From an uncultured Nitrospira sp. (lineage in GTDB: Bacteria > Nitrospirota > Nitrospiria > Nitrospirales > Nitrospiraceae): a stretch of DNA of 64,000 nucleotides. Numbering within the stretch: the first letter of the stretch is position 1; the number at the start of each line of letters is the position of its first letter. This document shows, in pieces, positions 1 to 8,483 of this stretch. Both the position numbers and the translations under genes were made by a program. The notes below the pieces were generated by a model. That model worked only from the letters and a program-made list of their open reading frames with translations. It did not search any database and was not told the DNA's origin. The stretch lies in the NCBI GenBank assembly GCA_902500775.1, contig CABVRZ010000009.1, positions 48,014 through 112,013 on the forward strand, read 5' to 3'.

Positions 1-307
1 CAGTGCGCATTACCGCACCAGTCATAGATGCCAGTCCGATCTTATCGGTCGGATCCAACCAACTCCCTGTTCGCATCGTAGCGGTCACTGACACGAGCGG
101 TAATTCGTGATCTTCTAAGAGATAGACAACCAGGCCGTTCTCGAGTACCACCCGCTCCGGCTCCGGCGGTGAAAATTCCACAGGTGGAAACGTCATGGCT
201 CGAGGATCACCGAGTGTTGGTTCTCCAGCATTCACTGTACTCGCTGAAGCCACCAGTATGGCTAGGCCCAACAAACCGGCTATTCCACATCCCTTCACCG
301 TCCTCAT
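1..307 (-). CDS. M16 family peptidase-like protein, N-terminal part (cut by window edge)
   Basis: Only about the first 102 codons are in the window. The protein opens with a signal peptide (hydrophobic core GIAGLLGLAILVASAS, then NAGEP), followed by the start of an M16 (pitrilysin/insulinase) N-terminal domain: a segment reading RVVLENGLVVYLLEDHELPL and then SVTATMRTGSW. This matches the beginning of periplasmic or outer-membrane-associated M16 proteins. Its ATG overlaps the TGA of the upstream M16 gene (ATGA at 304-307), so the two are probably translated together. M16 proteins of this kind often work as pairs in which only one partner keeps the HxxEH zinc site; whether this partner has it cannot be seen because the gene leaves the window. 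Confidence 0.8.
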   Translation of the reverse strand, partial: MRTVKGCGIAGLLGLAILVASASTVNAGEPTLGDPRAMTFPPVEFSPPEPERVVLENGLVVYLLEDHELPLVSVTATMRTGSWLDPTDKIGLASMTGAVMRT

Positions 308-1986
308 GGCTGCACCTCGTTGCCCGACATGGCCGTCACACTTTTGCTGAGACTCTTCTTGACTAACACCGCAACAGTCCGATTCGACCGTGTGAAGTAT
401 TGCGCAGCCACCCGCTGGACATCAGCCGCCGTAACCTTGGCCACCTTATCGCGTGACGTCAGAATGTAGCGCCAATCACCGGCGAGAGCCTGGTATAGGG
501 CGAGTTGAGAAGCCAACCCACTGTTTGATCGCAGCCCCCGTACGAGATCCGCATCCAAGTTGTTGAGCACCTTTTCCAGCTCTTGCGCCGAGACTGGTTC
601 CTGCTTCAGCCGCTCAACTTCCTCATAAATCGCCGATTCGACTTCCGCGGTCGTATGGGGGGCCAACGGCGTCGCAGTAATTATGAACAGGTTCGGCGCA
701 CGAACTCCGGGATGACTGGCATCAGACCCAACCGAGACAGCCAAACGCTTCTCCCGTACCAGTTTCTGATGCAGGCGTGAGGTGAGGCCATCGCTAAGCA
801 CTGCATCGATGACATCACACACGTCGTCGTCCGGATGGCCCAATGTCGGCTTGTGATAGCCAATCACGATAGCCGGTTCGGCATCAAACTCCACCTCCAC
901 CCGGCGTTCACCTCGTTGTTCCGGCTCGACCGTTACCAAAGATGGCGCCGGCGGCGCGGCAGGAATCCTCCCAAACGTCCGCTCGATCAAGGCGATGGTT
1001 TCTTGTGGATTGATATCCCCGACCAACGCGATCGTGGCTCGATTCGGACCATAATAGGTCTTGAAGAATGCTTCCGTGGCAGCCGGAGTCAACGATAAGA
1101 TATCGGACCCCCATCCGATGGTCGGAATCCCGTACCCGTGCGCCCGAAACGCGGCCGAGGTGAAGGTTTCGAACAAGAGCCCGTTCGGACTATCGTCGTT
1201 CCGCAACCGTCGCTCTTCCATTACCACACCGCGTTCCTTGTAAAACTCGCGCAAGACGGGATTGGCCATCCGGTCCGATTCGATCGCCGCCCACAGCGGC
1301 AGTCGATTGGAGGGCAAACTGATCATGTATCGAGTCAGATCTTTCCCTGTTGAGGCATTGAGTCCGACTCCACCGTGACGCTGGTACATCAGCGCCATTT
1401 CATTGCCGACCACGTACTGAGCGGCCTGAGCTTGTAAGGCCAGAAACCGCTTTTGCAGCGATTCGACCGCCGTTCGATCGTCAGCCAAGGCCCCTCCCTC
1501 TTTCGCCGCCACCTCTCGTTCCCGCTGGTCAAGCTCTGTCCCAACGATGGCTAACTCATCGAGGATTGGTTTTTCTTTCTCGTAGTCGGTCGTCCCCACG
1601 ATGCGTGTCCCTTTGAACGCCATGTGTTCGTAAAGATGGGCGATTCCCGTTTGGCCAACCTGTTCATTGATACCGCCCACGGCGAAGGTGATATTGATCG
1701 AAACCACCGGAATCTGGTGCCGTTCGACCATGAGCACCGTTAACCCATTGGCGAGCCGATGTTCGATCACCCGATCGGCAAAACTTGGCGACGCGCCCGA
1801 GGACGCGTTGACGTGGAAGACCAGACTGAGGGCCATGACAACGGAACAGATCGTGAAACGTGAAGCGTGAAGCGCACAATTCGTGAAGCGTACTTCGGAC
1901 GCGTGCGAGATATGAGCGACAAGACGCGAGAGACGGCCCCAGGGAAGATGCACTTCACCAGGTACGAGCGACGGTTGAGTTTTCAT
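304..1986 (-). CDS. M16 family zinc metallopeptidase, exported
   Basis: 560 residues. The inverted zinc-binding motif HLYEH is at residues 117-121 (His117, Glu120, His121), within the typical N-terminal M16 context (LANGLTVLMVERHQIPVVS). The usual C-terminal M16 domain follows. The chosen ATG overlaps the TGA of the HAD gene (1983-1986), which supports this start. The N-terminus is odd: residues about 29-49 are encoded by a tandem TTCACG-like repeat, so the hydrophobic core of the export signal (ICSVVMALSLVFHV) lies unusually far from the start. A later start at 1836 would leave only a very short leader. Likely role: periplasmic proteolysis as partner of the adjacent M16 protein. Substrate unknown. 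Confidence 0.9.
   Translation of the reverse strand: MKTQPSLVPGEVHLPWGRLSRLVAHISHASEVRFTNCALHASRFTICSVVMALSLVFHVNASSGASPSFADRVIEHRLANGLTVLMVERHQIPVVSINITFAVGGINEQVGQTGIAHLYEHMAFKGTRIVGTTDYEKEKPILDELAIVGTELDQREREVAAKEGGALADDRTAVESLQKRFLALQAQAAQYVVGNEMALMYQRHGGVGLNASTGKDLTRYMISLPSNRLPLWAAIESDRMANPVLREFYKERGVVMEERRLRNDDSPNGLLFETFTSAAFRAHGYGIPTIGWGSDILSLTPAATEAFFKTYYGPNRATIALVGDINPQETIALIERTFGRIPAAPPAPSLVTVEPEQRGERRVEVEFDAEPAIVIGYHKPTLGHPDDDVCDVIDAVLSDGLTSRLHQKLVREKRLAVSVGSDASHPGVRAPNLFIITATPLAPHTTAEVESAIYEEVERLKQEPVSAQELEKVLNNLDADLVRGLRSNSGLASQLALYQALAGDWRYILTSRDKVAKVTAADVQRVAAQYFTRSNRTVAVLVKKSLSKSVTAMSGNEVQP
1847..1900. repeat. TTTCACG/TTCACG-type tandem repeat inside the M16 gene
   Basis: Read on the minus strand this stretch contains several copies of a short unit (CGCTTCACG, CGCTTCACG, CGTTTCACG) plus a further CGCTTCACG copy. 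It codes for the region before the hydrophobic core of the M16 export signal. A related unit occurs inside the hybrid kinase gene at about 25512-25620. The unit looks like an intergenic-type simple repeat that became coding. Confidence 0.6.
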
Positions 1987-2630
1987 ATAAACAGCTCCGT
2001 GAGTTGTTCAGGTTTTTCAATGAACCATTCAGGCTGACAGGCTTCCATCTTCTGGCGATTGCCCATGCCATAGCCCACAGCGCAGACCCGAATGCCAGCG
2101 TTATGTCCTCCATTGATATCGTTCGTACTGTCTCCGACCAGGACTGCCCGATCCTTCGCCACACCTATTTTGTTGATGATATGCAGGAGCATACCGGGCT
2201 CCGGCTTCAGCCCGAAGCCATTGTCTCCGCCTACCATGTACATGAAATGGTGCGGCCCCAACCCATTCAAGATCACGCGTGTGTATTCGATCGACTTATT
2301 GGTCGCGATCACTTTCTGTTTGTGAGAAAAATGCTCGAGCATAGACTCGATGCCTGGATAGAAGGTTGTTCGGTCCAAGCAGTGTTCAAGATAGTACCCT
2401 CGGAAGATTGTCAACGCTTCTTCAAATTTCTCCGGATTTCCTTCTCCGACCGCCAGACGCAGCAAGCGCTTGACCCCATCCCCGACAAATCCGAAGATCT
2501 CTTCAATGGGACGCTCCGGCAATCCCAATGTGTTTAGTGTGAAATTGACGGCATGAGCGATATCCCATTTTGACTCAATCAGCGTACCATCCAAGTCAAA
2601 GATCAGGAGGTCGACGGGCGTCTGTGCCAT
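1983..2630 (-). CDS. HAD-superfamily hydrolase, phosphoglycolate phosphatase-like
   Basis: 215 residues, the normal size for Gph/PgpA-type HAD phosphatases. Motif I is FDLDGTLIES (nucleophile Asp12, acid/base Asp14). Motif II is the threonine in VIATNKS, motif III the lysine in KPEPGM, and motif IV is VGDSTND. A helical cap lies between motifs I and II, as in the phosphoglycolate phosphatase group. The start codon overlaps the stop of the upstream small exported protein (TAATG) and the stop overlaps the M16 start (ATGA), so it sits mid-operon. Specificity for 2-phosphoglycolate is likely but not proven; pyrophosphatase PpaX-like or other phosphomonoester activity is possible. Confidence 0.85.
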   Translation of the reverse strand: MAQTPVDLLIFDLDGTLIESKWDIAHAVNFTLNTLGLPERPIEEIFGFVGDGVKRLLRLAVGEGNPEKFEEALTIFRGYYLEHCLDRTTFYPGIESMLEHFSHKQKVIATNKSIEYTRVILNGLGPHHFMYMVGGDNGFGLKPEPGMLLHIINKIGVAKDRAVLVGDSTNDINGGHNAGIRVCAVGYGMGNRQKMEACQPEWFIEKPEQLTELFI

Positions 2631-3175
2631 TAGTTTGCCTTTCTTAAGGATTCGACAAGGTCAGCGAGTACCGTGCGTTGTGTGTCATCCGGTTCGTGGA
2701 TGGCTGCATCTCGGGCAAAACTCACCATCCGCTTAACCCCAACATGTGGAGGGATGACCGGTGAAATAATTCGCCAGTAATTACCCATCACTTTCACATG
2801 AAAGCGAACCTCTTCGGTCTTGTCTTCAGGGACAAAACTGGCTGTCTCGAGATGCACCGATCCTCGCACGTGAAAGGTCACGGGGATGATCACTTCTAGA
2901 TTGTTCACAATGTCCCATTGTCGGTAATCTTCAGGCACAGTCGCTTTTTGCACCACGACAATACGGCCCCACGCCGGTTCTTCCTTCCACTCGACATACG
3001 GTGTCACGGTATCGAATGAGGAGGCAGTCAGGCGCGCCCCCTTCTGATCCAACTGGACATAGTGCTTGACGACTTCAGCCGGGGAACGACGCATTGACCC
3101 GCTCGCGCTCAACTGCGCATGCGACGGCACCGTTAGCGCGAGGAGTACCAGCACGAGCAGAATGGAGACATACAC
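2630..3175 (-). CDS. Exported protein of unknown function
   Basis: With a GTG start at 3175 the protein has 181 residues and begins with a clear signal peptide (VYVSILLVLVLLALTVPSHAQ). The frame is open upstream to 3394, but that extension would overlap the divergent RNase gene and puts a non-signal-like region before the hydrophobic core, so I prefer 3175. The mature part begins with a helical segment (SPAEVVKHYVQLDQKGARL) followed by beta-rich sequence; it resembles small NTF2/SnoaL-like exported proteins in layout, but I do not recognise a family. It is the first gene of the operon with the HAD phosphatase and the M16 genes. Confidence 0.6.
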   Translation of the reverse strand: MYVSILLVLVLLALTVPSHAQLSASGSMRRSPAEVVKHYVQLDQKGARLTASSFDTVTPYVEWKEEPAWGRIVVVQKATVPEDYRQWDIVNNLEVIIPVTFHVRGSVHLETASFVPEDKTEEVRFHVKVMGNYWRIISPVIPPHVGVKRMVSFARDAAIHEPDDTQRTVLADLVESLRKAN

Positions 3176-3351
3176 CCGAGATCCATTCCCCGATCCAGTC
3201 AGACTTATCCTTAGCACAGCATGTACATTCTGCAAGGTGATCAATGAAGAGTATCGTGATGATTTGGTTTCGTTCGAGGCACACACGAACCAACCCATTC
3301 TAGCAAACAGGGCTAAAGACATCCAGGCAAGTACGTGAATCGCTGTGGAGA

Positions 3352-3858
3352 GTGTTTGACCTTCGCAAAAGGAGAATGCTACGGTTTCCCCCATTCACAA
3401 TCACTCATCCGCGCATGAGAGGACCTGTGCCCACCCATCAGCGGCGGCGGATCCAGCTGTTCAACTTGCTCGTCACCCTATGCTGTGCGATGGTGTTCCT
3501 TCCATCGATCAGCATCACGAGCCCCAACTTCGGCCAGAACGCGCTCGCCCAGAGTGCCTCCATTCTTGTTGGCCCTCAAACCGACGATCATTCGCTGTTT
3601 GTAACACCGCCTCAGAAAGCTTACGATCTCCTCACACAGTTGGAAAAGCGCGGTGGGTTCCCACTCCCTGGATATGTCGGGGGGCGTGAGTTCCAAAACC
3701 GAGAGCGCCGCCTTCCTCGCGGTCGCTATCGAGAGTATGATGTCAATCCGAAGATCCGCGGGCGAGGGCGTGATGCGGAACGGATCGTGATCGAGCAACG
3801 AACTGGCAAAGCCTACTATACTGGGGACCACTACCGAACCTTTGTCCCTCTTAATTGA
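3352..3858 (+). CDS. Secreted guanyl-specific ribonuclease (barnase/RNase N1-T1 family)
   Basis: 168 residues with a GTG start; an ATG at 3376 is an alternative. A long N-region with arginines (HQRRRIQ) precedes a hydrophobic segment (LFNLLVTLCCAMVFLPSIS), then NALAQ as a likely signal-peptidase site, so the enzyme is exported. The C-terminal ~75 residues are a microbial RNase domain: GGFPLPGYVGGREF, YREYDVNP, AERIVIE and YYTGDHYRTF. The catalytic triad of the family (barnase Glu73, Arg87, His102) maps to Glu128, Arg144 and His160. The gene directly downstream encodes a barstar-like inhibitor, as expected for a cell that makes this toxic RNase. Role could be nutrient scavenging or antagonism of neighbours. 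Confidence 0.88.
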   Translation: MFDLRKRRMLRFPPFTITHPRMRGPVPTHQRRRIQLFNLLVTLCCAMVFLPSISITSPNFGQNALAQSASILVGPQTDDHSLFVTPPQKAYDLLTQLEKRGGFPLPGYVGGREFQNRERRLPRGRYREYDVNPKIRGRGRDAERIVIEQRTGKAYYTGDHYRTFVPLN

Positions 3859-3974
3859 CCATGTGACCGTGCTCATGATTGGATGTTGACTCGTGACACC
3901 CAGGACCTCAACGTTCGAAGCGCTTCACCATGACCTTTTAGCAACCTCCCAAGCATCAACGAGGTGAATCTCCT

Positions 3975-4535
3975 ATGCCCTCTACCTCGACCCTCCACAC
4001 ACAACTGAGTGCTGCCTCCCCTCCCTGGGCAAGCCTTCTGGTGGTCCCTCGTGGAAGCGTGGCAACGACGGTGGTGAAAGCTCCTGCAGGATTTCTTGTA
4101 CGAACAATCCAGGGCAAGAAATGCGGAAGTACCTCGAGTCTCTTTGCTGAGTTTGCCCGAGCACTGACCTTCCCGGACTACTTCGGACACAATTGGGATG
4201 CCTTAGAAGAATGTCTCGCCGATTTCGAATGGCTGCCGGCAAAAGGGTACATTCTGCTCATTACAGATGCCCATGCGGTACTCCCCAATGACGAGGAAGA
4301 GTATCAGACGCTGCTGGAAGTCCTCAACGACGCTGGCGAAGCCTGGAGTACGGGACAGACCGCTGACGGCCGGTGCGCCCCCTTTCATACCGTGTTTGCC
4401 GTCACTGAACAGGATAAATCAAAGCGACATCGTTGGGAGTTGAAGGAGTTCGCATTGACAGGGCCGGAACGATCTCGAAAACAATCACTTCCAAAACGAT
4501 CAGAGACTCCGGTGAAGAAACCGACCAAGAAATAA
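3975..4535 (+). CDS. Barstar-family RNase inhibitor
   Basis: 186 residues; GAGGTGA lies just upstream of the ATG. The barstar core is visible from about residue 55 to 150: FPDYFGHNWDALEECLADFE (barstar Asp35 corresponds to Asp75) and GYILLITDAHAV, then a C-terminal strand region before a lysine/arginine-rich tail (KKPTKK). There is no signal peptide, which fits a cytoplasmic inhibitor that protects against the neighbouring RNase before export. The ~40-residue N-terminal extension and the basic tail are longer than in Bacillus barstar (89 residues). Spacing of 116 bp after the RNase stop suggests co-transcription or its own promoter. Confidence 0.87.
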   Translation: MPSTSTLHTQLSAASPPWASLLVVPRGSVATTVVKAPAGFLVRTIQGKKCGSTSSLFAEFARALTFPDYFGHNWDALEECLADFEWLPAKGYILLITDAHAVLPNDEEEYQTLLEVLNDAGEAWSTGQTADGRCAPFHTVFAVTEQDKSKRHRWELKEFALTGPERSRKQSLPKRSETPVKKPTKK

Positions 4536-4805
4536 GGTTGCGGGCAATCTAGCCCAACAACCTCTCCACCCGCGATGAGACCGAGCAAGACGGCATGAAG
4601 CAGGCTTGGCTTCGCGGATGCGCTCACCTTCTACAACCGAGCTATACAGTGTTTCACGTATGCGTCGACCCTCCGGGCTCCGCGTACCCATCCTTCGACT
4701 CTGCTCCAGACGGTGAGCCAGTCGAACCACCTCGTATGGCGTCTTGGTCAGTTTCATCCCTCGACGGTGCTTGCAACCCTATGTTGGTCGATGGCTGCGA
4801 ACCCG
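4536..4805. other. Gene-poor gap downstream of barstar
   Basis: I see no convincing reading frame, RNA gene or strong hairpin here. The gap between 5007 and 5210 is likewise empty until the hemL promoter. Confidence 0.4.
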
Positions 4806-5006
4806 TCATAAACAATGCGGGCTCATGAGGCTGGCAGGAAGGGGAAACATGCCTGTCTTCTGTCGACGGGCCTCCCAACGAGCCCGGACCGCTGTTTCAT
4901 GCGTGTGGCAGATGCTATGCGTCTCCCGGGGATCGTCAAGTGGAGCCTTTTCCCCAACAAAGCCGTCCTGACCTTCCCCTCGACACCAAGAACACACAAC
5001 CTTCAT
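4806..5006 (-). CDS. Small cysteine-containing protein of unknown function
   Basis: 66 residues beginning MKVVCSWCRGEGQDGF and continuing with KAPLDDPRETHSICHTHET. The CxxC followed about 25 residues later by CxTH looks like a small zinc-binding knuckle, and the composition is protein-like, unlike the overlapping frames. I have an impression of similar short proteins in environmental bacteria but cannot name a family. An AGGAG lies about 12-13 nt upstream of the ATG, which is a long spacing. It is isolated in an otherwise gene-poor 700-bp region between the barstar gene and hemL. Confidence 0.5.
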   Translation of the reverse strand: MKVVCSWCRGEGQDGFVGEKAPLDDPRETHSICHTHETAVRARWEARRQKTGMFPLPASLMSPHCL

Positions 5007-5210
5007 GGCGATCTCGCTCTCCTAACCTGTGTATCCAGCAAGAATCGCGCCGCCAGCTTACCCACTGACGCAGTTAGCAATTACAAGGGAGTCTGCCCGT
5101 GCAGTCGACATGTACTGCCTCCGACTGTATCCAAATTGATAAGAAGTGGATCACATCGACACTTTTTGACCCTTGAGGGATTCTGTACCCAATACTCCAA
5201 CCCCGATTTC

Positions 5211-5240
5211 TTGACCGGCTCTCATCCTCCATGGTAGGGT
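5211..5240 (+). promoter_or_regulatory. Candidate sigma-70 promoter of hemL
   Basis: TTGACC at 5211-5216, an 18-bp spacer and TAGGGT at 5235-5240. The -10 hexamer is weak, but it lies only 11 nt before the hemL ATG at 5252. It also argues against the in-frame ATG at 5231, which would lie upstream of the -10 box. Confidence 0.45.
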
Positions 5241-5251
5241 GCGCCCCTGTT

Positions 5252-6535
5252 ATGAAAACATCCCGCTCGACCAAACTCTTTGCTGAAGCCCAGCAGCTGA
5301 TCCCAGGCGGTGTCAACAGCCCCGTTCGTGCCTTCCGCTCAGTCGGAGGACAGCCACGCTTCATCGCGCGTGCGAAGGGATCCCGCCTCTACGATGTGGA
5401 TAAGAATGTTTACATCGATTACGTATTGTCCTGGGGGCCAATGATCCTGGGACATGCCCATTCGGCGGTGATTGCCTCAATTAAGAAGGCAGCTGGACAA
5501 GGCACCAGTTACGGCGCACCGACGGAGTTAGAGGTCTTGCTGGCGAAAGAAATTCGCCACGCCTTTCCATCGATGGAAAAACTCCGGCTGGTCAGTTCCG
5601 GGACAGAAGCGGTCATGAGTGCCATACGTGTCGCTCGGGGGTTCACGAAACGCACTGGGATCATCAAGTTCGAAGGATGCTACCACGGACACAGCGATTA
5701 TCTACTCGCCAAAGCCGGTTCGGGCTTGGCGACCTTGGGCATTCCAGATTCACCTGGTGTACCTGAGGACTTTGCGAAGCACACCCTGACCGCGCCCTAT
5801 AATGACATTCGGACCATTCAACAGCTCATCAAAGCTAATCACAAGCAACTCGCCTGCATCATCATCGAGCCGATCGCGGGTAACATGGGTGTCGTGCCGC
5901 CTGCACCCGACTTTCTAGCGACCGTACGGCAATTGACGGCGGAACACGGCATCTTATTGATATTTGACGAAGTCATTTCCGGATTTCGCGTCAATTACGG
6001 CGGAGCACAAACGCTCTATGGCATCAAGCCAGATTTGACGGTGCTCGGGAAAATCATCGGGGGTGGGCTGCCTGTTGGTGCCTACGGCGGACGGAAAGAT
6101 ATCATGGATCTTATCGCACCAGTTGGCCCGGTCTATCAGGCGGGAACCCTTTCTGGAAATCCACTGGCCGTCTCAGCTGGATTAGCAACCCTGAAGCAAT
6201 TGCGAGGGAAGGGAGTCTACAAGCAGCTGGAGCAACGATCCATCGCCCTCGCGAAAGGCATCGGTGAGGCTGCGAAACGGGCTGGAGTTCCCGTGACGCA
6301 AACGCGCGTCGGATCGATGCTGACGACCTTCTTTACTCCAGGCCCAGTGATAGACTGGAACACGGCAAAGCAGTCCGACACCAAACGATATGGCCAGTTC
6401 TTTCATCACATGTTGGAACAGGGCATCTACCTTGCCCCATCCCAGTTCGAGGCGGCATTTCTTTCCACAGCACACAGTGCGCAAGACCTCGAGAAAACCA
6501 TCCGCGCTGCCCATATCGCATTCCGGAAGCTCTAG
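5252..6535 (+). CDS. hemL: Glutamate-1-semialdehyde 2,1-aminomutase
   Basis: 427 residues from [20 protein letters not shown], which is the canonical N-terminus of HemL; the longer frame from 5231 adds seven residues not expected in the family. It is a PLP-dependent class III aminotransferase-fold enzyme of the cytosol that converts glutamate-1-semialdehyde to 5-aminolevulinate, the first committed tetrapyrrole precursor in the C5 pathway. Visible motifs: [18 protein letters not shown] for phosphate binding, [10 protein letters not shown] with the PLP-contacting aspartate, and [15 protein letters not shown] with the Schiff-base lysine near residue 265. It stands alone with no other hem gene nearby. 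Confidence 0.97.
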   Translation: MKTSRSTKLFAEAQQLIPGGVNSPVRAFRSVGGQPRFIARAKGSRLYDVDKNVYIDYVLSWGPMILGHAHSAVIASIKKAAGQGTSYGAPTELEVLLAKEIRHAFPSMEKLRLVSSGTEAVMSAIRVARGFTKRTGIIKFEGCYHGHSDYLLAKAGSGLATLGIPDSPGVPEDFAKHTLTAPYNDIRTIQQLIKANHKQLACIIIEPIAGNMGVVPPAPDFLATVRQLTAEHGILLIFDEVISGFRVNYGGAQTLYGIKPDLTVLGKIIGGGLPVGAYGGRKDIMDLIAPVGPVYQAGTLSGNPLAVSAGLATLKQLRGKGVYKQLEQRSIALAKGIGEAAKRAGVPVTQTRVGSMLTTFFTPGPVIDWNTAKQSDTKRYGQFFHHMLEQGIYLAPSQFEAAFLSTAHSAQDLEKTIRAAHIAFRKL

Positions 6536-6563
6536 CGATCGCCGACTGAAGCAGAAGCTTGTA

Positions 6564-6594
6564 TCTGAACGGATACAGGATGTATCCATTCAGA
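6564..6594. terminator. Hairpin between convergent hemL and a small minus-strand gene
   Basis: A 13-bp stem with one mismatch (left arm 6564-6576, right arm 6582-6594) and a 5-nt loop. There is no T-run, so it may be a processing or bidirectional stop signal rather than a canonical intrinsic terminator. Confidence 0.45.
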
Positions 6595-6652
6595 TTCGGA
6601 CGCACTCCACTGAAAGGCGCTCCTCGCCTTGCCAGATAAGCTGGCGTTCACC

Positions 6653-6883
6653 TTATTCGTCATCCTCATCCTCTGCCTCCAGCGCCTCTTGTCGCTTCTG
6701 CTCCTCCATAGCATTGTGGAGCAGCATGCGGATAAACATGGAATACAACGACCCTTTTTCCAATGTCCCCCCGGGCGGAATGGCAATTTTCCCTTCTTTA
6801 ATCATTCGATCCATCCAGGCTTTCTGATCTGGGGCGATTAATACAGGAATTTCAATCAACCCCACCCGTCCCATCATATCCAT
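6653..6883 (-). CDS. Small conserved-looking cytosolic protein with acidic tail
   Basis: 76 residues, beginning MDMMGRVGLIEIPVLIAPDQ and ending in a strongly acidic tail (EALEAEDEDDE). A strong Shine-Dalgarno sequence (GGAGGG) precedes the ATG at good spacing. No membrane segment or known catalytic motif is visible. The middle (AWMDRMIKEGKIAIPPGG) suggests an amphipathic helix followed by a turn. Function unknown. It is convergent with hemL. Confidence 0.6.
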   Translation of the reverse strand: MDMMGRVGLIEIPVLIAPDQKAWMDRMIKEGKIAIPPGGTLEKGSLYSMFIRMLLHNAMEEQKRQEALEAEDEDDE

Positions 6884-7006
6884 ACGCGTAACCCTCCGTG
6901 AAAACTCTAGAGTTCCTTATCGACAGCTAGTGGCAATTGCAGCACGCGGTTTTGACCATTGTCAATCGGTCAGTCTGTGGCACAACACCTGCTTTACTCA
7001 CAGAGC

Positions 7007-7594
7007 ATGAAGCTGCGTGTGATTGTGACAACCTGGATACTCGTCGGTTGGTGGTTCCTCCACGTACCATCCGTTGCGTCCTCAGCACGACTAGAGCAGT
7101 CAGGCCTAGGATCAACCTTGAACCAACAATGTGATCTTTGCTGGTACCCATCGCCGAATGAAGAACGCTCTGATCGTCTCCCTACGTTTAAACAGCCGCG
7201 ACACAAGCGCCCACCCGACAGCCGTCCACAACGCTATCCGAAAGGGCGGTATAAACTGGGCGGCAACCACAAACCGATTCGGCTCTCCGCCCTTCGAACC
7301 CAATCACGACACGAAATGAGACTGCTGAGCACGCTCCAGGTGCATGTCGTCGATGGGGACACTATTCGTGTTGGACGTGAACGGATCCGACTGCGCGGCA
7401 TTGATACGCCAGAAATGAGTGAGTTGGCAGGGTCAGCCGCCAAACAACGGTTGGAAGAGTTATTACGCCGCGGCCCCATTCACATTGTGCCCCATGGGCG
7501 GGATGTCTATCATCGTCTCATCGCTGATGTGTTTGTGAGTGGAGAGAATGTTGCCGACATTCTTCGAAGTGAAGGGCTGTCAAAGACAGGATAG
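7007..7594 (+). CDS. Exported thermonuclease (staphylococcal nuclease, SNase) family protein
   Basis: 195 residues from the ATG at 7007; a TTG at 6959 is possible but adds a non-signal stretch. An N-terminal hydrophobic segment (VIVTTWILVGWWFLHVPSVA) directs export. A spacer of about 70 residues rich in Pro/Arg/Lys follows. The SNase domain then carries VHVVDGDTIRV (Asp21-type calcium ligand), RIRLRGIDTPE (Arg35, Asp40 and Glu43 equivalents) and HGRDVYHRLIADVFV (Arg87 region). The domain ends with NVADILRSEG, the usual C-terminus of short bacterial SNase proteins. Expected activity is extracellular or periplasmic DNA/RNA hydrolysis dependent on calcium. The long basic linker is unusual. Confidence 0.85.
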   Translation: MKLRVIVTTWILVGWWFLHVPSVASSARLEQSGLGSTLNQQCDLCWYPSPNEERSDRLPTFKQPRHKRPPDSRPQRYPKGRYKLGGNHKPIRLSALRTQSRHEMRLLSTLQVHVVDGDTIRVGRERIRLRGIDTPEMSELAGSAAKQRLEELLRRGPIHIVPHGRDVYHRLIADVFVSGENVADILRSEGLSKTG

Positions 7595-7666
7595 CTGGTA
7601 CCCGTGTACCCCATTAGCGGGTTTGATCTGAAAGGGTCAGGCCCATTTATCCGAAGGAGCCGCCAG

Positions 7667-8032
7667 ATGAAGCCCCTCATCTTGGGCAACAACCTTTCTC
7701 GAGTGGATGTAACCTTTATCTCTACGCATGGATTCTGGCTGTTGACCAATAGCAACGAGCTCTTTGTTTCGTTCCTCGATTTCCCCCAATTTCGAACAGC
7801 CTCCTCCTCACGACTCAAACGTGTCGCGCGCCTCAATCCGGATATCCTCTATTGGCCAGATCTGGATATTGAGATTCCCATCAAACACGTGCGAAGCTTC
7901 CCGCTCGAATCCACGAGGCCTCGCCCAACCAGGCGCTCCCGTCGACAAGCCAAACGAAGTCCGTCACGGCCTAAGAGGCCGAGACGGACAGGAACGACAG
8001 CAACCAGCGGTCCAATCTGCTACCCCCGGTAG
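7667..8032 (+). CDS. DUF2442 domain protein with an arginine-rich tail
   Basis: 121 residues from the ATG at 7667, preceded by AAGGAG. Residues about 8-80 fit DUF2442: VDVTFISTHGFWLLTNSNEL, FVSFLDFPQF and PDILYWPDLDIEIPI. The last ~40 residues are very rich in Arg, Pro and Ser (RPRPTRRSRRQAKRSPSRPK), which is not part of the domain. DUF2442 proteins are often encoded beside DUF4160 partners in small modules of unknown function; no such partner is here, since the upstream neighbour is the SNase gene. The basic tail may bind nucleic acid, but this is a guess. Confidence 0.75.
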   Translation: MKPLILGNNLSRVDVTFISTHGFWLLTNSNELFVSFLDFPQFRTASSSRLKRVARLNPDILYWPDLDIEIPIKHVRSFPLESTRPRPTRRSRRQAKRSPSRPKRPRRTGTTATSGPICYPR

Positions 8033-8483
8033 AGAAATCCACCTGACAGCGAACTCTTACCATCCCCACAGAATTTTCAGTCAATACGCCCCGCCGACGC
8101 TGTGCCAGGGAGAACAGGACCGCCACCTCACACACGGCCTCCCTCCCAACCCATACTCCCTGAATCCTTTTTGATTCATTGGATCGAAAAAGATACGTAC
8201 ACAAGCTCTACTACGTATACAAGACTCCGATAACCCTTTGAAATCTAGACAGGCCTCGCGGATTGAACGCGGCATGGTCCTTGCTCAGCACATACGCAAC
8301 GCTGCCTCGCGTTCATAGAGTCGAGACTCTGAGAGGGTGCGATCGGCGCACGTAGGGTGGTGATTCTATCAACATCCTAATCAAAGGCGCAGGAGCCTTT
8401 TGCAACGCTACAGTATGAAAATGCTGGAGCCCAATGAATAACCAGATTGAGGCACAAAGAGGATGCCTACGTAGGAGGGCCTC
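8033..8483. other. Gene-poor gap
   Basis: No convincing gene. A short hairpin, AAAGGC at 8383-8388 with GCCTTTT at 8395-8401, could be a weak plus-strand terminator but has only a 6-bp stem. Confidence 0.35.

Noticed and set aside
4815..5237. Plus-strand frame of 140 codons upstream of hemL
   Set aside because: Composition is not protein-like, it runs over the hemL promoter, and it is the shadow of the better minus-strand frame at 4806-5006.
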